Positions 42,316 through 52,802 of a DNA stretch of 64,000 nucleotides are shown one piece after another. The stretch is from Prasinococcaceae sp. CCMP 1430 (taxonomy: Eukaryota; Prasinodermophyta; Palmophyllophyceae; Prasinococcales; Prasinococcaceae): positions 1-64,000 of the forward strand of contig RQSC01001240.1 of assembly GCA_013416795.1 (NCBI GenBank). The letters are read 5' to 3'. Positions within the stretch are counted from its first letter, which is position 1. Each line of letters begins with the position of its first letter. A model generated the notes under the pieces. It saw only the letters and a list, made by a program, of their open reading frames with translations, did not search any database and was not told the origin of the DNA. A program made the translations under genes and the position numbers.

Positions 42316-43844
42316 ATGCGCGCGAGCGCTGCCAGAACGGCGCGAGCGGCGCGGCGAGCGGCGCGGCCGCCCGCGCAGATGCTCTCCGCCGTCGCGACGG
42401 CACTCGCGGCATTCGTGGTGGCGGGAGCGATGGCGCGCACAGCGGACGGCATCGACTCTGGCAGCGGTGCGGGAGATCAACCAGTCGGCGGGCGACTCGA
42501 CGCGGCGGCGGTGACCGGCGGTGAGGCAGGACTTTCTCGCCTCGGGCCAAACACAACGACGTCGGCGCGACCAGTGCTGCAGGGGCTGCAGAGCAGGGCT
42601 GCATCGAGGAGGAACCAGCGAGAGCCGCAGCCAGACAGTGGCCCTCCGGGCGTCGCAGTGGTCTGCATGCTCCCGGTTCAACACGACGACGCCAGGCTGG
42701 GCGCTTGGTTCGCCGCCAACCATCGCTGTGGGCGAGTGATTGTCATCATCGCCGACCCGAACACACCGGAAGGGGAACTGACGACCGGCGCGCAGGGTGA
42801 CCGATGCGGCGCGGCCGATCGCGCAGCCGAGCGCAGGCAGGCAATAGGAAGCGCTCAGCGGCAGCACCGGATGCAGTGCGCCACGGTGAATGTCGTCCTG
42901 CCTTCAGGGCGCGGCGAGTCATCGGACAACCTATGGGAAAAGCTCATGGCGTCGTGGTTGTGGATGGCACGCGCGCACGCGTCGGGGCACCGCATGCTGC
43001 GCGGCGCAAGGTGGGTGCTCAAGCTCGACATCGACGGCATCTTCCTTCCCGCCAACTTCGAGAGACTCACGCGAGAGCAGGGCTGGGACGCCAACGCCAC
43101 GACTCACCCGTGGTACCTCGGGCACACCAACACGTGGCGACTGAAGGGAGGGACCGGGCCGCCCTTCAACACGGGGCAGTATGCGCTCAGCGTGGGCGCC
43201 ATGCGCGCGGTGGCGCCTCGCCTACGCGAGGCCATCGCCGCCACGGACGATCAGTCGGTGCTCGACGACCCCGCATTTCTCGCGTACAAGCAGTCTGCGG
43301 GAGTGCCTCGCATGGGGACAGAGGACTACTGCGCGAACGCGTGGGGTACGCACGCCGACGACTTGAATATCGCAGTGTGCCTCGCCCTCGTGGGCGTCAA
43401 GGCCACGCCCGCCGTTGACGCTATGGGGCGCGAATACTTCCTGCCGTTTGACCCGCGCGCGCACCGCTGGCTCGAGTACGCCGAGCGCGACACCGCAAAG
43501 CCTTGGAGGACGTGGTTCTGGGACGGGAAGACTCGGGAGCAGTCGCTTGAGAACTGCTGCGCGCCGCGGATCGCCGCCATCCACGGCTTCGCTCGGGAGC
43601 GCACGCTGCTCGAATGGGGCTGGGTGATCGATGTGCGTGCGCGGTCATGCGCGCGGCGCGCGCACTGCTGCTGCACCCACGAAGTGCGCGCGCGAGAGAG
43701 AGCGCGTGCTGACGCGCGGCATGCATGTACTGCCACCGACGACAGCTGGTACAGGTGGACAATTGGGCGACTCCGAGGGGGGGGCAAGGGAAGAGAATCA
43801 CGCGACGGCTGCTGCGCGCGCCGCCGGGCAGGAGCGGGCGGTAG
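42316..43844 (+). CDS. GT31-like (C1GalT1-like) Golgi glycosyltransferase
   Basis: Type II membrane layout: from the ATG at 42316 a basic stretch, then a hydrophobic helix (MLSAVATALAAFVVAGAMA), then the catalytic domain. Motifs: AVVCMLPVQHDD, RVIVIIADPN, ARWVLKLDIDGIFLPANFER (DxD metal site in LDID), PWYLGHTNTW, PPFNTGQYALSVGAMRAVAP (acceptor region of the family's FNSGG...LS), TEDYCANAW and NIAVCLALVGVKATPAVDAMGR, then the C-terminal IAAIHGF. These fit beta-1,3-galactosyltransferases of family GT31, most like the C1GalT1/Drosophila-type subset. The donor GAT|GTGCGTGC at 43633 and acceptor tacag at 43754 remove a 122-nt intron, giving a 29-residue basic tail and a stop at 43842-43844. Substrate unproven. 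Confidence 0.75.
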
Positions 43845-44359
43845 TAGGCGCTGGCGCGCAGCCGATACGCATGTCTAGACTACCGGATAGTACGTAAAGT
43901 ATAAACCCTCTTTTGGTGTAACCCTTTCAGTCCATGGATCGCATTGGCGGTGCGAGAGAAAAGGAAGTTTCGAAGTGCACACAGAAACCTCAGCCGCAGC
44001 TGTCGCATCGGCGCGGCGTCGCGGCGGCGCTGACAGCGCGCGGCGGCGCGGCGCGCGCCAAGGGCGGCGGAGCGCTGAGCGCCCGTTGGGTGCGGATGGG
44101 ACCGCGGGCGGGAACGTGGCGGCAGGGACTGTGGCGGCGCGCGAGTGCTTTGCCCGTCTTCAGGCGCTGCATTGCGGCATCCCTGTCCGAGCGAGCGACG
44201 GAGCGAGCGCGCAAGGGGCGTGGGGAAAGGGTGGGCCCCAGCGAGCGCTTGGCGGGGCGGGCGCGGCGTGTACGGCGCCGCGGGGGGATCTGGCTGCGCG
44301 CGGCGGCCTGCGGCGGGTGCGCGGGGCTGGCCTCAGTGCGCGAAAGGGGCAGCAAGGCG
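43845..44359. other. Intergenic region
   Basis: 515 bp between two + strand genes. GC-rich, with no gene I can support; promoter and 5' leader of the GEX1-like gene. Confidence 0.5.
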
Positions 44360-45974
44360 ATGGCGGCGCGCGCGCGCGCTCTGTCCCTGCTCGCCACGGC
44401 GTTCGCGGTCGCCGTCGCGGCGGCGCGTGGGGTGTTCGCCGCCACCGCCAGCGACGGCGGCACCGGCACCGGCGGCGTCCCGCGCCAGCACATCTTCGAG
44501 GCGCCCTCCGCTCCCGACGGAAGCGATGCGCTTGCCGCGGCAGGCGCGGCTGCACTCTCTGTGCTCGAGCGCAAGGGACCCACTGCGTGCTGGCGGCACG
44601 CGCGCGAGCGCGTGCTCGCCTCATGCCGCGAGATCGAGGCCGACGACTCGTTGCAGCGGCTCCTTGCGGTGCAGCTGACCAATTGCCACCTGGCGGAAAG
44701 CGGTCTTCCTACACACGCCTGCGAGGAAGGCGACTCCGTGCTGGCCTGCACGCGCGCGATGAAGGCCAGCAACGATTTCGACGTTTACACGCAGTTCTTC
44801 AATATGGCGACGGCGCTCTGCTACTATCTGCAGGGTGTGTGCTCGCGCGTGCCTGCAACGCTCCCTCTCAGCCCGCGCGCGTGCGACTCGCCGTGCGCAA
44901 GGCAGTACCATCAGACGAACAAACTTGTGTGCTTCGTGTATGTACGCAGTGCGCCTCTGCTGACGACCGTGAGAGCCACACGCGCCCTTAGGTGCGCTCT
45001 TCCGTGAGGCCAGCGAAGCGGCCGTGAACCAGCTGCTAGGCGCGGCCAACTCAGCTGGGCGTGTGCTCGAGGGTGTCAAGTCGGTCTCCGACCGCGCGCT
45101 TGCATACCAACAAGCCCTCGCTGGAATGGCAGATGATGTGGCCGGTGCGCAGGCGTCGCTGGTGTACGGCGCCGCCGCAGCGCTCGCCTTGGTGGCGACA
45201 CAGCCGCGCTCGGCGGCTGGTGCGCGGGCACCGCTGCTTGCGACACTCCTCGCGGCCAGCGCTGTCGAAAAGCTGGTCTTCTCAGGGTTCCTGCGAAGCT
45301 ACGTGTCGATAGATGCGCTGCGTGCGTGCGTGTCGGCACTGCGAGGTGCGTGGGCCGTCCTCGCCGCTGCCGTCTGGATGTACGTGATCTGGCATTTCCG
45401 CGACCCCGCAAATGAGCTTCATCTTGCAAGGCTTGCATTCGAGCGGGCGCTCGCAGATGCGCACGCGCTCAGCGGTGTGAGCCCTGTCCGCGCATGTGGT
45501 GATGAGGAGGGTTACCGAGGCCGCACAGCCGGAGGCGCGACTACGCGAAAGGGACAAGGTGCGATGGGTGACGACCCGACACTTCAGAGGCTACTTGAGC
45601 AGAATGAAGACGAATGGTGTTGGCCTGACGATGAAGGTGCCGATGATCCTGACTACAGCCTCACAGACAGCGAGGCTGGATGCTCGCAGTGCGTGCGCAC
45701 ACGCGCCTACGCGCTGCGCCCCACGCGCGCCCGCGCGAAACGCCGAGCATCGGGATCAGCATTCGACGCTCAGGGTAGGGGCGCGAGAGAGGCACTAGAG
45801 GAGCTCGTTGGCACACTCTGCTGCGACTCAACGCCCGCGGAAGATACAGTGGACGAGACAGACACGGTAAGCAACGGGCACACACCCAATGAGCTCTCCG
45901 ATGACGCTGTATCGCAGCCCGTGTCGGGAAGTGAGCGGTCATTGGAGTGGTTGAGAGGGTCCCCTCGGTGGTGA
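44360..45974 (+). CDS. GEX1: GEX1/KAR5/Brambleback nuclear-fusion protein
   Basis: A signal peptide from the ATG at 44360 (ALSLLATAFAVAVAAARG) is followed by the family's Cys-rich domain: CWRHARERVLASCREIEADD, LLAVQLTNCHLAESGLPTHACEEG, VLACTRAMKASNDFDVYTQF, CYYLQ. Intron 44835-44991 (CTGCAGG|GTGTGTGC ... CCCTTAG, 157 nt) joins in phase to give YYLQGALFREASEAAVNQLL, the exact family junction before the coiled-coil part. Then two to three membrane helices (LVYGAAAALALVAT, LLATLLAASAVEKLVFSGFL, LRGAWAVLAAAVWMYVIW) and an acidic/Ser-rich tail. GEX1/KAR5 proteins sit in the nuclear envelope and drive nuclear fusion after gamete fusion in plants, fungi and protists. Its presence implies a sexual cycle. 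A second small intron in the tail is possible but unsupported. Confidence 0.92.
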
Positions 45975-46649
45975 CACGATGGAGGCGAGGCGTGTCCGAA
46001 CCTCGCCATGCCGTCGACAGTGACAAGCAAGGCGAGGACCCCAACTGCGCCGAGCTTGCCGTGAAGGCCTGCCAAGCTCTTCCGCGACTAGAAGATAGCC
46101 CGCTTCACAAGACGACGTTTCAGGGAGATCGTAAGATCGATGCAGCACCGTGGCCGAGCTCAAAGCCTTTGGTCTTGTCGTAGGCGCGTCGGGTGAAGCC
46201 AACGTGCCAGCCTTGCGCGCCTTCAAGGGCACGGTAGAAGTTGGCACACTGTCTAGGCTCCCACGCACGCGCGTCGGCATGCAAACTTGCGCGCGCGCAT
46301 TTGTGTGCCTTTGCTTTCGCGTACGAAGCAGTTGTTCACCCTGTTCAGTAAGTAGTTCTTCTTCGAAGGGTGCGATAACAGTGCGATTAAAATCTTCGTA
46401 TTTTTATAGTCCACAATTCCATATCAATTTGCACTCAACGCGCTTTGCTCGGGTTGCGCCCGACCTGGCACGCCGCTCCGCAGGCGGATGTGCGCGCGGG
46501 TCCGCATGCCAAGCAGGTCCGGCTCCGGCGCCTCCGGCGCCTCTTGCGCCTCGGGGACGCCCGGCCGGTCGGGCACCCGCACGCCCGGCCGCTCCGGCCG
46601 CTCCGGAGATGCCTGCTGCAGAGTGGCACGAGGGAGCGTGTGGGGCGTC
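45975..46649. other. Intergenic region with low-complexity Gly/Pro-codon tract
   Basis: About 675 bp after the GEX1-like gene. A short frame near 46150-46250 (VAELKAFGLVVGASGEANVP) looks coding but stays unidentified. The sequence cttcttcgaagggtgcgataa near 46355 resembles the retroelement tail repeat further right. A GGC/CCG-rich repeat at 46505-46610 encodes Gly/Ala/Pro-rich sequence in several frames and is best read as low complexity. Confidence 0.4.
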
Positions 46650-46904
46650 CGGAGAGACGAGCGTCGACTGAAGCCCGAAGCGACGACACCAGGCCATGCA
46701 GTAGCCGCGCTCTGTGGTGCGAGGCATGAGCAGGTCTTGTGGGGAGCCGAAGCGGTCTCTGTAGATGGGGTGCGCGAACGTGCGATGCATCTCGTTGTCC
46801 TTGTGCAAGACGGAGTCGAGGCGAACGCGGTCCTCCGTTGTAACGGTTGAGAGGGTGAGGAGCTCGTTCTTGATGAGTCCGTCGACGGCCTTCTGCAGGG
46901 TGTC
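46650..46904 (-). pseudogene. Truncated unknown coding fragment interrupted by a retroelement
   Basis: The minus frame reads VDTLQKAVDGLIKNELLTLS, VTTEDRVRLDSVLHKDNEMH and RTFAHPIYRDRFGSPQDLL, then GYCMAWCRRFGLQS. It looks like genuine protein but stops being so where the retroelement copy starts (about 46905), and no start codon is seen. I do not recognise the family. Confidence 0.35.
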
Positions 46905-46909
46905 CACAC

Positions 46910-47144
46910 GCTGGCGTTCGACACCCTGGGCCGTGCGCACAGGTCCACCAAGGGGGACATCCGTCACCTCTTCACCAACCGGGTCAAGCAGGCGGACCCA
47001 AGCCGCTGGCCGACGGGCAAGGTCTTTCGGGTCCTTGCCGACGGCCTGCACAGTTCATCGTCGGCATGCGTTCTCCGCGCGTGCGGCGTGCACACACACG
47101 ACCGCCCCAGGCGCCGCTCTCGCGGCAGCGCTGCGGGCGGATAG
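46910..47144 (+). pseudogene. Retroelement ORF C-terminus, copy A
   Basis: In frame from LAFDTLGRAHRS to the shared stop at 47142-47144 (RRRSRGSAAGG end). It starts abruptly after the broken minus gene. One substitution (STKGD for STRGD) against the other copies. Confidence 0.85.
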
Positions 47145-47237
47145 CTAGCTTTCACTCATGCCCTTACTTCTTAGACACACGCGCGCTACGCAACCTCGCG
47201 CTTGCGTCTTCTCGTACTGTAATCGCAACCTTTGCAG

Positions 47238-48245
47238 CAGCAGGGTGTTCTGGCAGACGGCAGCCGGGATTGACATGGAAGCTGGGTCGGCATTGGCGGG
47301 AAACGGTGGAGCCAAGGTCTCGTTGTCGGTGTTGATCATGGTGTGCAGGGCCTCGTACAGGGCAGCGCCCGCGGTGTCGGGGTGGGTGAAGTACTGCCAA
47401 GCGAGGGGGTGGCGTGTGGCGAAGGGAAGGACGGAAGTCCTCGCACCAACCCACGCCGGCAGGCGAACGGTGGAAGGGGCGCGCATACCGAACCCACCCT
47501 GGGAGATGGGAAGCCCGATGTGCTTCGGGAAGATCTTCGCCAGCGACCCAGTGCGGGTCGGAGTGTCGTCTGGCGGGACCTTGCCGAGTGCGCAATCCAC
47601 CGTGGCCTGGAGCAGGGCGTGGTGACGCTTCACGAGGAAGTGTGTTGGCTCAGCGTACCTGTCCTGTTCGCCCTTGCCGCCCGGGAAGAGGCCGCGCAGG
47701 AGGTAGTCGCTGATGGGGTGGACACACGTGCGGAGTACCTTGAGCGCTGCGCTGTGGTGCCCCCACGCGGAGAACTGGTTGCAGGCGGTGAGCTTGCGAT
47801 AGTACACCGCGTCCTTCTTCTCGAGAGCCCCTGCCACGAAGTCCTTGGTGCCGAGCGGGAAGCCCACGACGACGACGCCTTCAACCGCCCCTGGCGCGCA
47901 GCCAGCGGTGGAGGTGCGGGGGTCGGGGGGAAGGGAGTCGAGGTAGGCGACCACCGCCTTGCCGTCGCCCACGGTGAGCAGAGCCGCATCGAGGACGCAG
48001 TTGACGTCGGCGATCTTGTTGAAGAGGTCGTGGCCGAGCGCCTCCTTGCGAGCAGCGGTGAGCCTGTCAGGGTGGACGTGCATGCGCAGCTTGCGCTGCT
48101 GGGACTTGGCGAGCGCGACCACTTTGGCGGCGCGTCCACTCGCCCCGTTGACAGACGCGATGCCGGCGCGAAGGCCCCTCGGAGCGATGTGTAAGCAGCG
48201 AAGAGCCGACGGCACGTCCTTGCAGCGCTGCTGCTCGAAGCGTTG
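47238..48245 (-). pseudogene. Retroelement reverse transcriptase, C-terminal half only
   Basis: The minus frame reads LRMHVHPDRLTAARKEALGH, DLFNKIADVNCVLDAALLTV, then GVVVVGFPLGTKDFVAGALE (the family's 'GVVVLGAPVG...' box), YYRKLTACNQ and ALKVLRTCVHPISDYLLRGL, then KHIGLPISQGGFGMR. This is the region that follows the catalytic palm in non-LTR reverse transcriptases. The upstream fingers/palm (with the catalytic Asp pair) are not present. Confidence 0.8.
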
Positions 48246-48270
48246 CTGACTGCCTTGCGAGCCAGGGGCT

Positions 48271-48558
48271 TTGCCGCGAGGCCCGAGGGCCCGCTCCCCC
48301 GAGGGGGCGGGTCGCGTCTCCCACGGCCCCCCAGGCTCGTGCCGCTGCCCGGTCTGCCGCGAGACCAAGGCATCTGCCAAGGAGCTCCGGGACCACTGGA
48401 CCGCCAAGTGCGAGCCGGTCGGCGCCCCGCCCGCAGGCTGGAAGAAGGGCGACCCGGTACCCACACGCCTCCTGCCAGACTTGGCCACGGCCTGGCGCGA
48501 CCATCCGGTCTGCCGGCTCACCCAGGCTGAGAAGGAGTCTATGGGCGCTCACCACCAG
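48271..48558 (+). pseudogene. Retroelement N-terminal zinc-finger fragment
   Basis: The plus frame contains CPVCRETKASAKELRDHW followed by TAKC, a C2HC finger of the kind at the start of R2/NeSL-type retroelement ORFs, then WKKGDPVP and LTQAEKESMGAHH before it meets the tail repeat (tgcaaagggtgcgattaca) at about 48559. It is in the opposite orientation to the reverse transcriptase fragment next to it. Confidence 0.6.
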
Positions 48559-48653
48559 TGCTGCAAAGGGTGCGATTACAGTACGAGAAGACGCAAGCGC
48601 GAGGTTGCGTAGCGCGCGTGTGTCTAAGAAGTAAGGGCAGGAGTGAAAGCTAG

Positions 48654-49270
48654 CTATCCGCCCGCAGCGCTGCCGCGAGAGCGGCGCCTGGGGCGGTCGT
48701 GTGTGTGCACGCCGCACGCGCGGAGAACGCATGCCGACGATGAACTGTGCAGGCCGTCGGCAAGGACCCGAAAGACCTTGCCCGTCGGCCAGCGGCTTGG
48801 GTCCGCCTGCGTGACCCGGTTGGTGAAGAGGTGGCGGATGTCCCCCCTGGTGGACCTGTGTGCACGGCCCAGGGTGTCGAACGCTAGCGTGTGGAACTGG
48901 ATGCGGTGGTGCTCGCAGATCTTCGCGTAGCGCTGGACGTGGACCTTGTAGAGGTGCTCCAGGCCTGCCGCCGTGGACGGGTTCGCGCCTGCCATGTTGA
49001 CCTTGGCTGACGGATCCGTGAAGGTGACGTCGAGGCAGTGTCTGTAGCCTGTGTCGGTGTCGGTGATGACTAGGTCCGAGCGCAGGTCAGTGGGCTGGCC
49101 ATTTTCGTCAGTACCGAACGAGTACTCGAACGAGTTGGTGGAGCTGGGGCCGTTGGTGTGCACGTGGTAGCCGGTGCGGCGAGCGACCTTCGCGAAGTTG
49201 CGCACGAGGCGGTTGTGGCGGTAGGTGCGCTCCCCTGCTGTCGACAAGCAGACCGTGGCGTGGGCGCCGT
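48654..49270 (-). pseudogene. Retroelement C-terminal endonuclease-like part, copy B
   Basis: Longest copy of the C-terminus. RSDLVITDTDTGYRHCLDVT has the R...D...DVT pattern of the restriction-like (PD-(D/E)XK) endonucleases at the C-terminus of R2/NeSL-type elements, followed by LYKVHVQRYAKICEHH and the shared C-terminus. It ends 3' at the tail repeat near 48559. Confidence 0.75.
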
Positions 49271-49430
49271 TTCGTACTGTAATCGCACCCTTTGCAGCTT
49301 GCGTCTTCTCGTACTGTAATCGCACCCTTTGCAGCTGCTGCAAAGGGTGCGATTACACTCATGCCCTTACTTCTTAGACACACGCGCGCTACGCAACCTC
49401 GCGCTTGCGTCTTCTCGTATTGTAACATGG

Positions 49431-49770
49431 CAGGCGCGAACCCGTCCACGGCGGCAGGCCTGGAGCACCTCTACAAGGTCCACGTCCAGCGCTACGCGAA
49501 GATCTGCGAGCACCACCGCATCCAGTTCCACACGCTAGCGTTCGACACCCTGGGCCGTGCACACAGGTCCACCAGGGGGGACATCCGCCACCTCTTCACC
49601 AACCGGGTCACGCAGGCGGACCCAAGCCGCTGGCCGACGGGCAAGGTCTTTCGGGTCCTTGCCGACGGCCTGCACAGTTCATCGTCGGCATGCGTTCTCC
49701 GCGCGTGCGGCGTGCACACACACGACCGCCCCAGGCGCCGCTCTCGCGGCAGCGCTGCGGGCGGATAGCT
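49431..49770 (+). pseudogene. Retroelement C-terminus, copy C
   Basis: Starts right after a tail unit (tattgtaac) with MAGANPSTAAGLEHLYKVHV and runs to the shared stop at 49766-49768. Nearly identical to copy B over the shared part but on the other strand. Confidence 0.85.
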
Positions 49771-49840
49771 AGCTTTCACTCATGCCCTTACTTCTTAGAC
49801 ACACGCGCGCTACGCAACCTCGCGCTTGCGTCTTCTCGTA

Positions 49841-50187
49841 ACCGCGCGTGCGGCGTGCACACACACGATCGCCCCAGGCGCCGCTCTCGCGGCAGCGCTG
49901 CGGGCGGATAGCTAGCTTTCACTCCTGCCCTTACTTCTTAGACACACGCGCGCTACGCAACCTCGCGCTTGCGTCTTCTCGTACTGTAATCGCACCCTTT
50001 GCAGCGTATTGTAATCGCACCCTTTGCAGCAGTACGAGAAGACGCAAGCGCGAGGTTGCGTAGCGCGCGTGTGTCTAAGAAGTAAGGGCATGAGTGAAAG
50101 CTAGCTATCCGCCCGCAGCGCTGCCGCGAGAGCGGCGCCTGGGGCGGTCGTGTGTGTGCACGCCGCACGCGCGGAGAACGCATGCCG
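49841..50187. repeat. Two head-on retroelement 3' ends
   Basis: 49841-50031 (+) and 50032-50187 (-) carry the last 60 bp of the ORF, the stop and the 3' UTR, meeting tail to tail at repeat units gtattgtaatcgcacccttt. Together they form a large inverted repeat. Confidence 0.85.
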
Positions 50188-50370
50188 GCGTACATGCGAC
50201 ATGCGGCCCTTGGAAGCTCGTGCCAGGGCGCGAAAGGACGCTAGGGGGTCGCACTGGGAGCACGGAAGATCTACAGCGGCATCCCTTGCGGGATGCGGCG
50301 AGTCTTACGGCACGCGGGGGACGCGGTATGTTCAGGGCGTTCGGGGAGCGCCTGCCAGCAGACTATAGCC

Positions 50371-52170
50371 TCACTGTGCTCTAGCGGAGTACGCCGAGAG
50401 GTCGGAAGGGGGCGCCGACCACTTGACTCCTTCGGCGCGTTCCACGATTCGACCGACATCGAGCAGCATGGCACCCTGGACCTGACCGAATGGAACCCCG
50501 GGTGTTTTGACCACGCTGCACTTGACCTTCACAATCACGCCAAAAGGTCCACTTAGGTCGGTCGCAGCGCACCAGGGCATCTCGCTCACGCTCCATGGGG
50601 TTTGGATGACTTCCTTGTGTGCTCGCAGATACGCAAGGATGTCGTCACACAGGCGCTCGACGTGATCCATCGACTCCACATCGAGGCAGATCTCGTGCTC
50701 GAAGAAGCGATTGCGCGCGGCGGTGATGTTCTTGATGCCCCCTGGGTTGTTCAGGAGTACGTGGTTCGCAATCGTGTGCGGGGTCTTGGACACGCCCGTC
50801 CTAGTGAGCAAGGTGGTGCTGGACGCTCCGATGCCGATGACGGTGCCGTGAATGTCCTTGCCGACGTGGATAGTGTCACCGACCTGGAAGATCGGGCGCG
50901 TCAGAAGAGCGATGCCAGCGATGACGTCGGCGACTGCATCTTTCACGCCAAAGGACAGCGCCACGCCGCCGATGCCGAGGAGACCCTGTCACATGCCGCG
51001 GCGACAAAGGCGGTGCAGGGAGTTTCGCTCCCGTCAGCGCCCTCGCTGCGTTCATTGCTGATGTCAAACCCTAACCCTAAACATGCAATTCAATACTGCG
51101 AGCATGGACATCTGTCCATCTACGCACGTGCGATGCAAGGAGGCGCCAGGCTCTTAGACGCACCCAAACAGTGCTGAGGGCAATGCCCATAGAGTTGAGA
51201 AAAACAATGGTTCCGACACAGCTCACCACTGCCTGGATGACGTTGCAATTCCTGCGAAGTAGGCGCCTGCGTCAGGACGCGCGAGGTCGAACGCAACAGC
51301 TTGCGGCACCATGATGCTGCTAGCTACCACAGCAAATGCGGAACGCTGGTGCCGATCAACTCACGTAGAAATCCGCGGTTCCAACTTGCGCGCTTCACCT
51401 CCAACGACGGCACAGGCCGCCAGCAAGCGCCTGCGGACCCTCTTGACGACTCTCCTGGCAAACCAGGCGCATGCCACGACGTACACCGGCCAGGGAAGCT
51501 GGAAGTTGGAGACGAAGCATCCCTTCGTGCCGATGAGCGTCACGTGCAAGGTCTTCGACATCCCCGTCGCCATGAGCAGGCGCGTGAGCTCGTTGGCCAC
51601 GACCAGCAGCTGAAGGGGGCCAGAGAGCGCCGCTGCGACGCTTTGGTCGTATGTGTAGCTCTCGCGAGCTCTCGTTTTGATCTTGTCCGCGAGCCGCCTG
51701 TCCGCAGAGCTGAACGCGCGCACGGGGAGGAAGTGGCCGATGAAGTCGGTGTGGAAGACGCGCTCCTGCATGTGCCAAAAGAGTCGGCAGGCACGCGGGA
51801 TGGCCAAGAAGATGACAGCGCCAACGAGGGTAGGCACTAGCACCTCAGCGTGGAATTTGGCCTCGGTCAGCCCAACGGCGCTGCGAGCATATTCAAGCGC
51901 CGCGCCGAGAAAGGTAGGCGGGGCGATCGCCTTTGCTGCCAACAGCGCGGGGCTACTCCGACCGCGAGCATCGGTACTAGGCGTGGCATGAGCATCGTCG
52001 TCGCTTCCCGGCACACCAGAGGAGGCCTCACAGCGACGCACACCCCTCGCCTTGGCAAATTTTCGCTTGCCTCTCCGCCGCGGCCTGCGGCTGTTGTGAC
52101 CCGCCGCTGCCCCTAGCGGTGCCATCGCCGCAGCAGCCATTGCACTGCCCCTGGTACGTGGACGTGGCAC
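50371..52170 (-). CDS. MscS-type mechanosensitive channel
   Basis: Three exons. Exon 1 (51365-52170) has a basic, Arg/Lys-rich N-terminus and helices (VPTLVGAVIFLAIPRACRL, LLVVANELTRLLMATGM, LPWPVYVVACAWFARRVV). Intron 51252-51364 (TTTCTAC|GTGAGTTG ... TTCGCAG) joins in phase 2. Exon 2 (51164-51251) is a helix, VIQAVVSCVGTIVFLNSMGI. Intron 50986-51163 (TTTGG|GTGCGTCT ... GTGACAG, phase 0). Exon 3 (50371-50985) has the MscS pore helix and core: GLLGIGGVALSFGVKDAVAD, VIAGIALLTRPIFQVGDTI, GTVIGIGASSTTLLTRTG, HVLLNNPGGIKN. The splice joins restore the classic 'LLGIGGVALSFGVKD' without a gap. Family members open under membrane tension and protect cells or organelles from osmotic stress. The start (52170 or a Met a few codons inside) is uncertain. 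Confidence 0.9.
51066..51081. repeat. Interstitial telomere-like repeat (aaaccctaaccctaaa)
   Basis: Two CCCTAA(A) units inside intron 2 of the MscS gene. Short enough to be chance or a scar. Confidence 0.6.
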
Positions 52171-52802
52171 TCGCCGAGGATGCCCTCAGTGCCGTGACCA
52201 CGATATCGCGACGCCAGGCGCGTGCTGCGGCCACCGGGTGTACAGGCTGGGAGCTCCTGTGTAGTGACTTGAAATGTCTGCGGTCTGCGTCAGCTGTCTG
52301 CTCGTGGCTCCGCACACCATGTGGTCAGCCAGCGGCGCGGTGGGCGCGCGCGCGGTCGCGCAGGCGATGGGCCTGCCGCTCAGTGGCAGGTGGGCAGTGG
52401 CAGGCGAGTGCGCGCGAGACACAGGGCGCCCCACACCGCTGTGGCCCTGCGCTGGCAATTTGGCCGCACGTCGAACCATTCCGCGACAGCGCAGCGGGCG
52501 GCTGCCGCGACGCGCGCCGGCGTCCCTCGCCCTATGGCCCCGCCCCGACCTTCCACCCGCCCGCACCTGATCGCGCCTTGTGTGCTGGTGGCGCGCGGTG
52601 GCTCGCAGTGGCGCTCGGCGGCGCGTGGGCAGCGGCGTACACCGGGTAGCTGCGCGTGCGCGGTGTGGGGCGCGGCGGGCGCGCGTTTTCCTCCTGCGCG
52701 TCCGCAAACTCACTTTTCCCTGCGCTGCGTGCACGGGGGGGCTGCGCTGGGGTCCAAAAGTCGCCTGAACGTAAGTATTTACACAATGGTGCCGACTGCG
52801 GA
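52171..52802. other. Intergenic region between two minus-strand genes
   Basis: About 630 bp; promoter of MscS and 3' flank of the RING/PHD gene. No supported coding. Confidence 0.5.

Larger units (their letters stand above)
46905..50187. mobile_element. Nest of truncated non-LTR retroelement copies
   Basis: At least six pieces of one element family, in both orientations, share a stop codon, an 85-bp 3' UTR and the tail unit (gtactgtaatcgcacccttt plus gcag). Parts: C-terminal fragment + (46905-47237), reverse-transcriptase C-terminal region - (about 47238-48245), zinc-finger part + (48271-48558), endonuclease part - (48559-49270), tail units (49271-49430), endonuclease part + (49431-49840), 3' end + (49841-50031), 3' end - (50032-50187). 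All copies are 5'-truncated, and the catalytic core of the reverse transcriptase (YxDD) is in none, so the nest cannot move itself. No poly(A): the ends are short tandem repeats, as in some LINE clades. Confidence 0.88.

Noticed and set aside
43975-44991. Long Arg/Gly-rich + frame overlapping the GEX1 gene
   Set aside because: It is in another frame from the conserved GEX1 Cys motifs and shows no family similarity.
46905-50187. Possible CRISPR or satellite array from the repeated units
   Set aside because: Repeats are unequal, in both orientations and carry coding remains of a retroelement with a shared stop and 3' UTR; no regular spacers.
51066-51081. Telomere-like CCCTAAA repeat taken as a chromosome-fusion scar
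   Set aside because: Only two units inside an intron; a chance match cannot be excluded.
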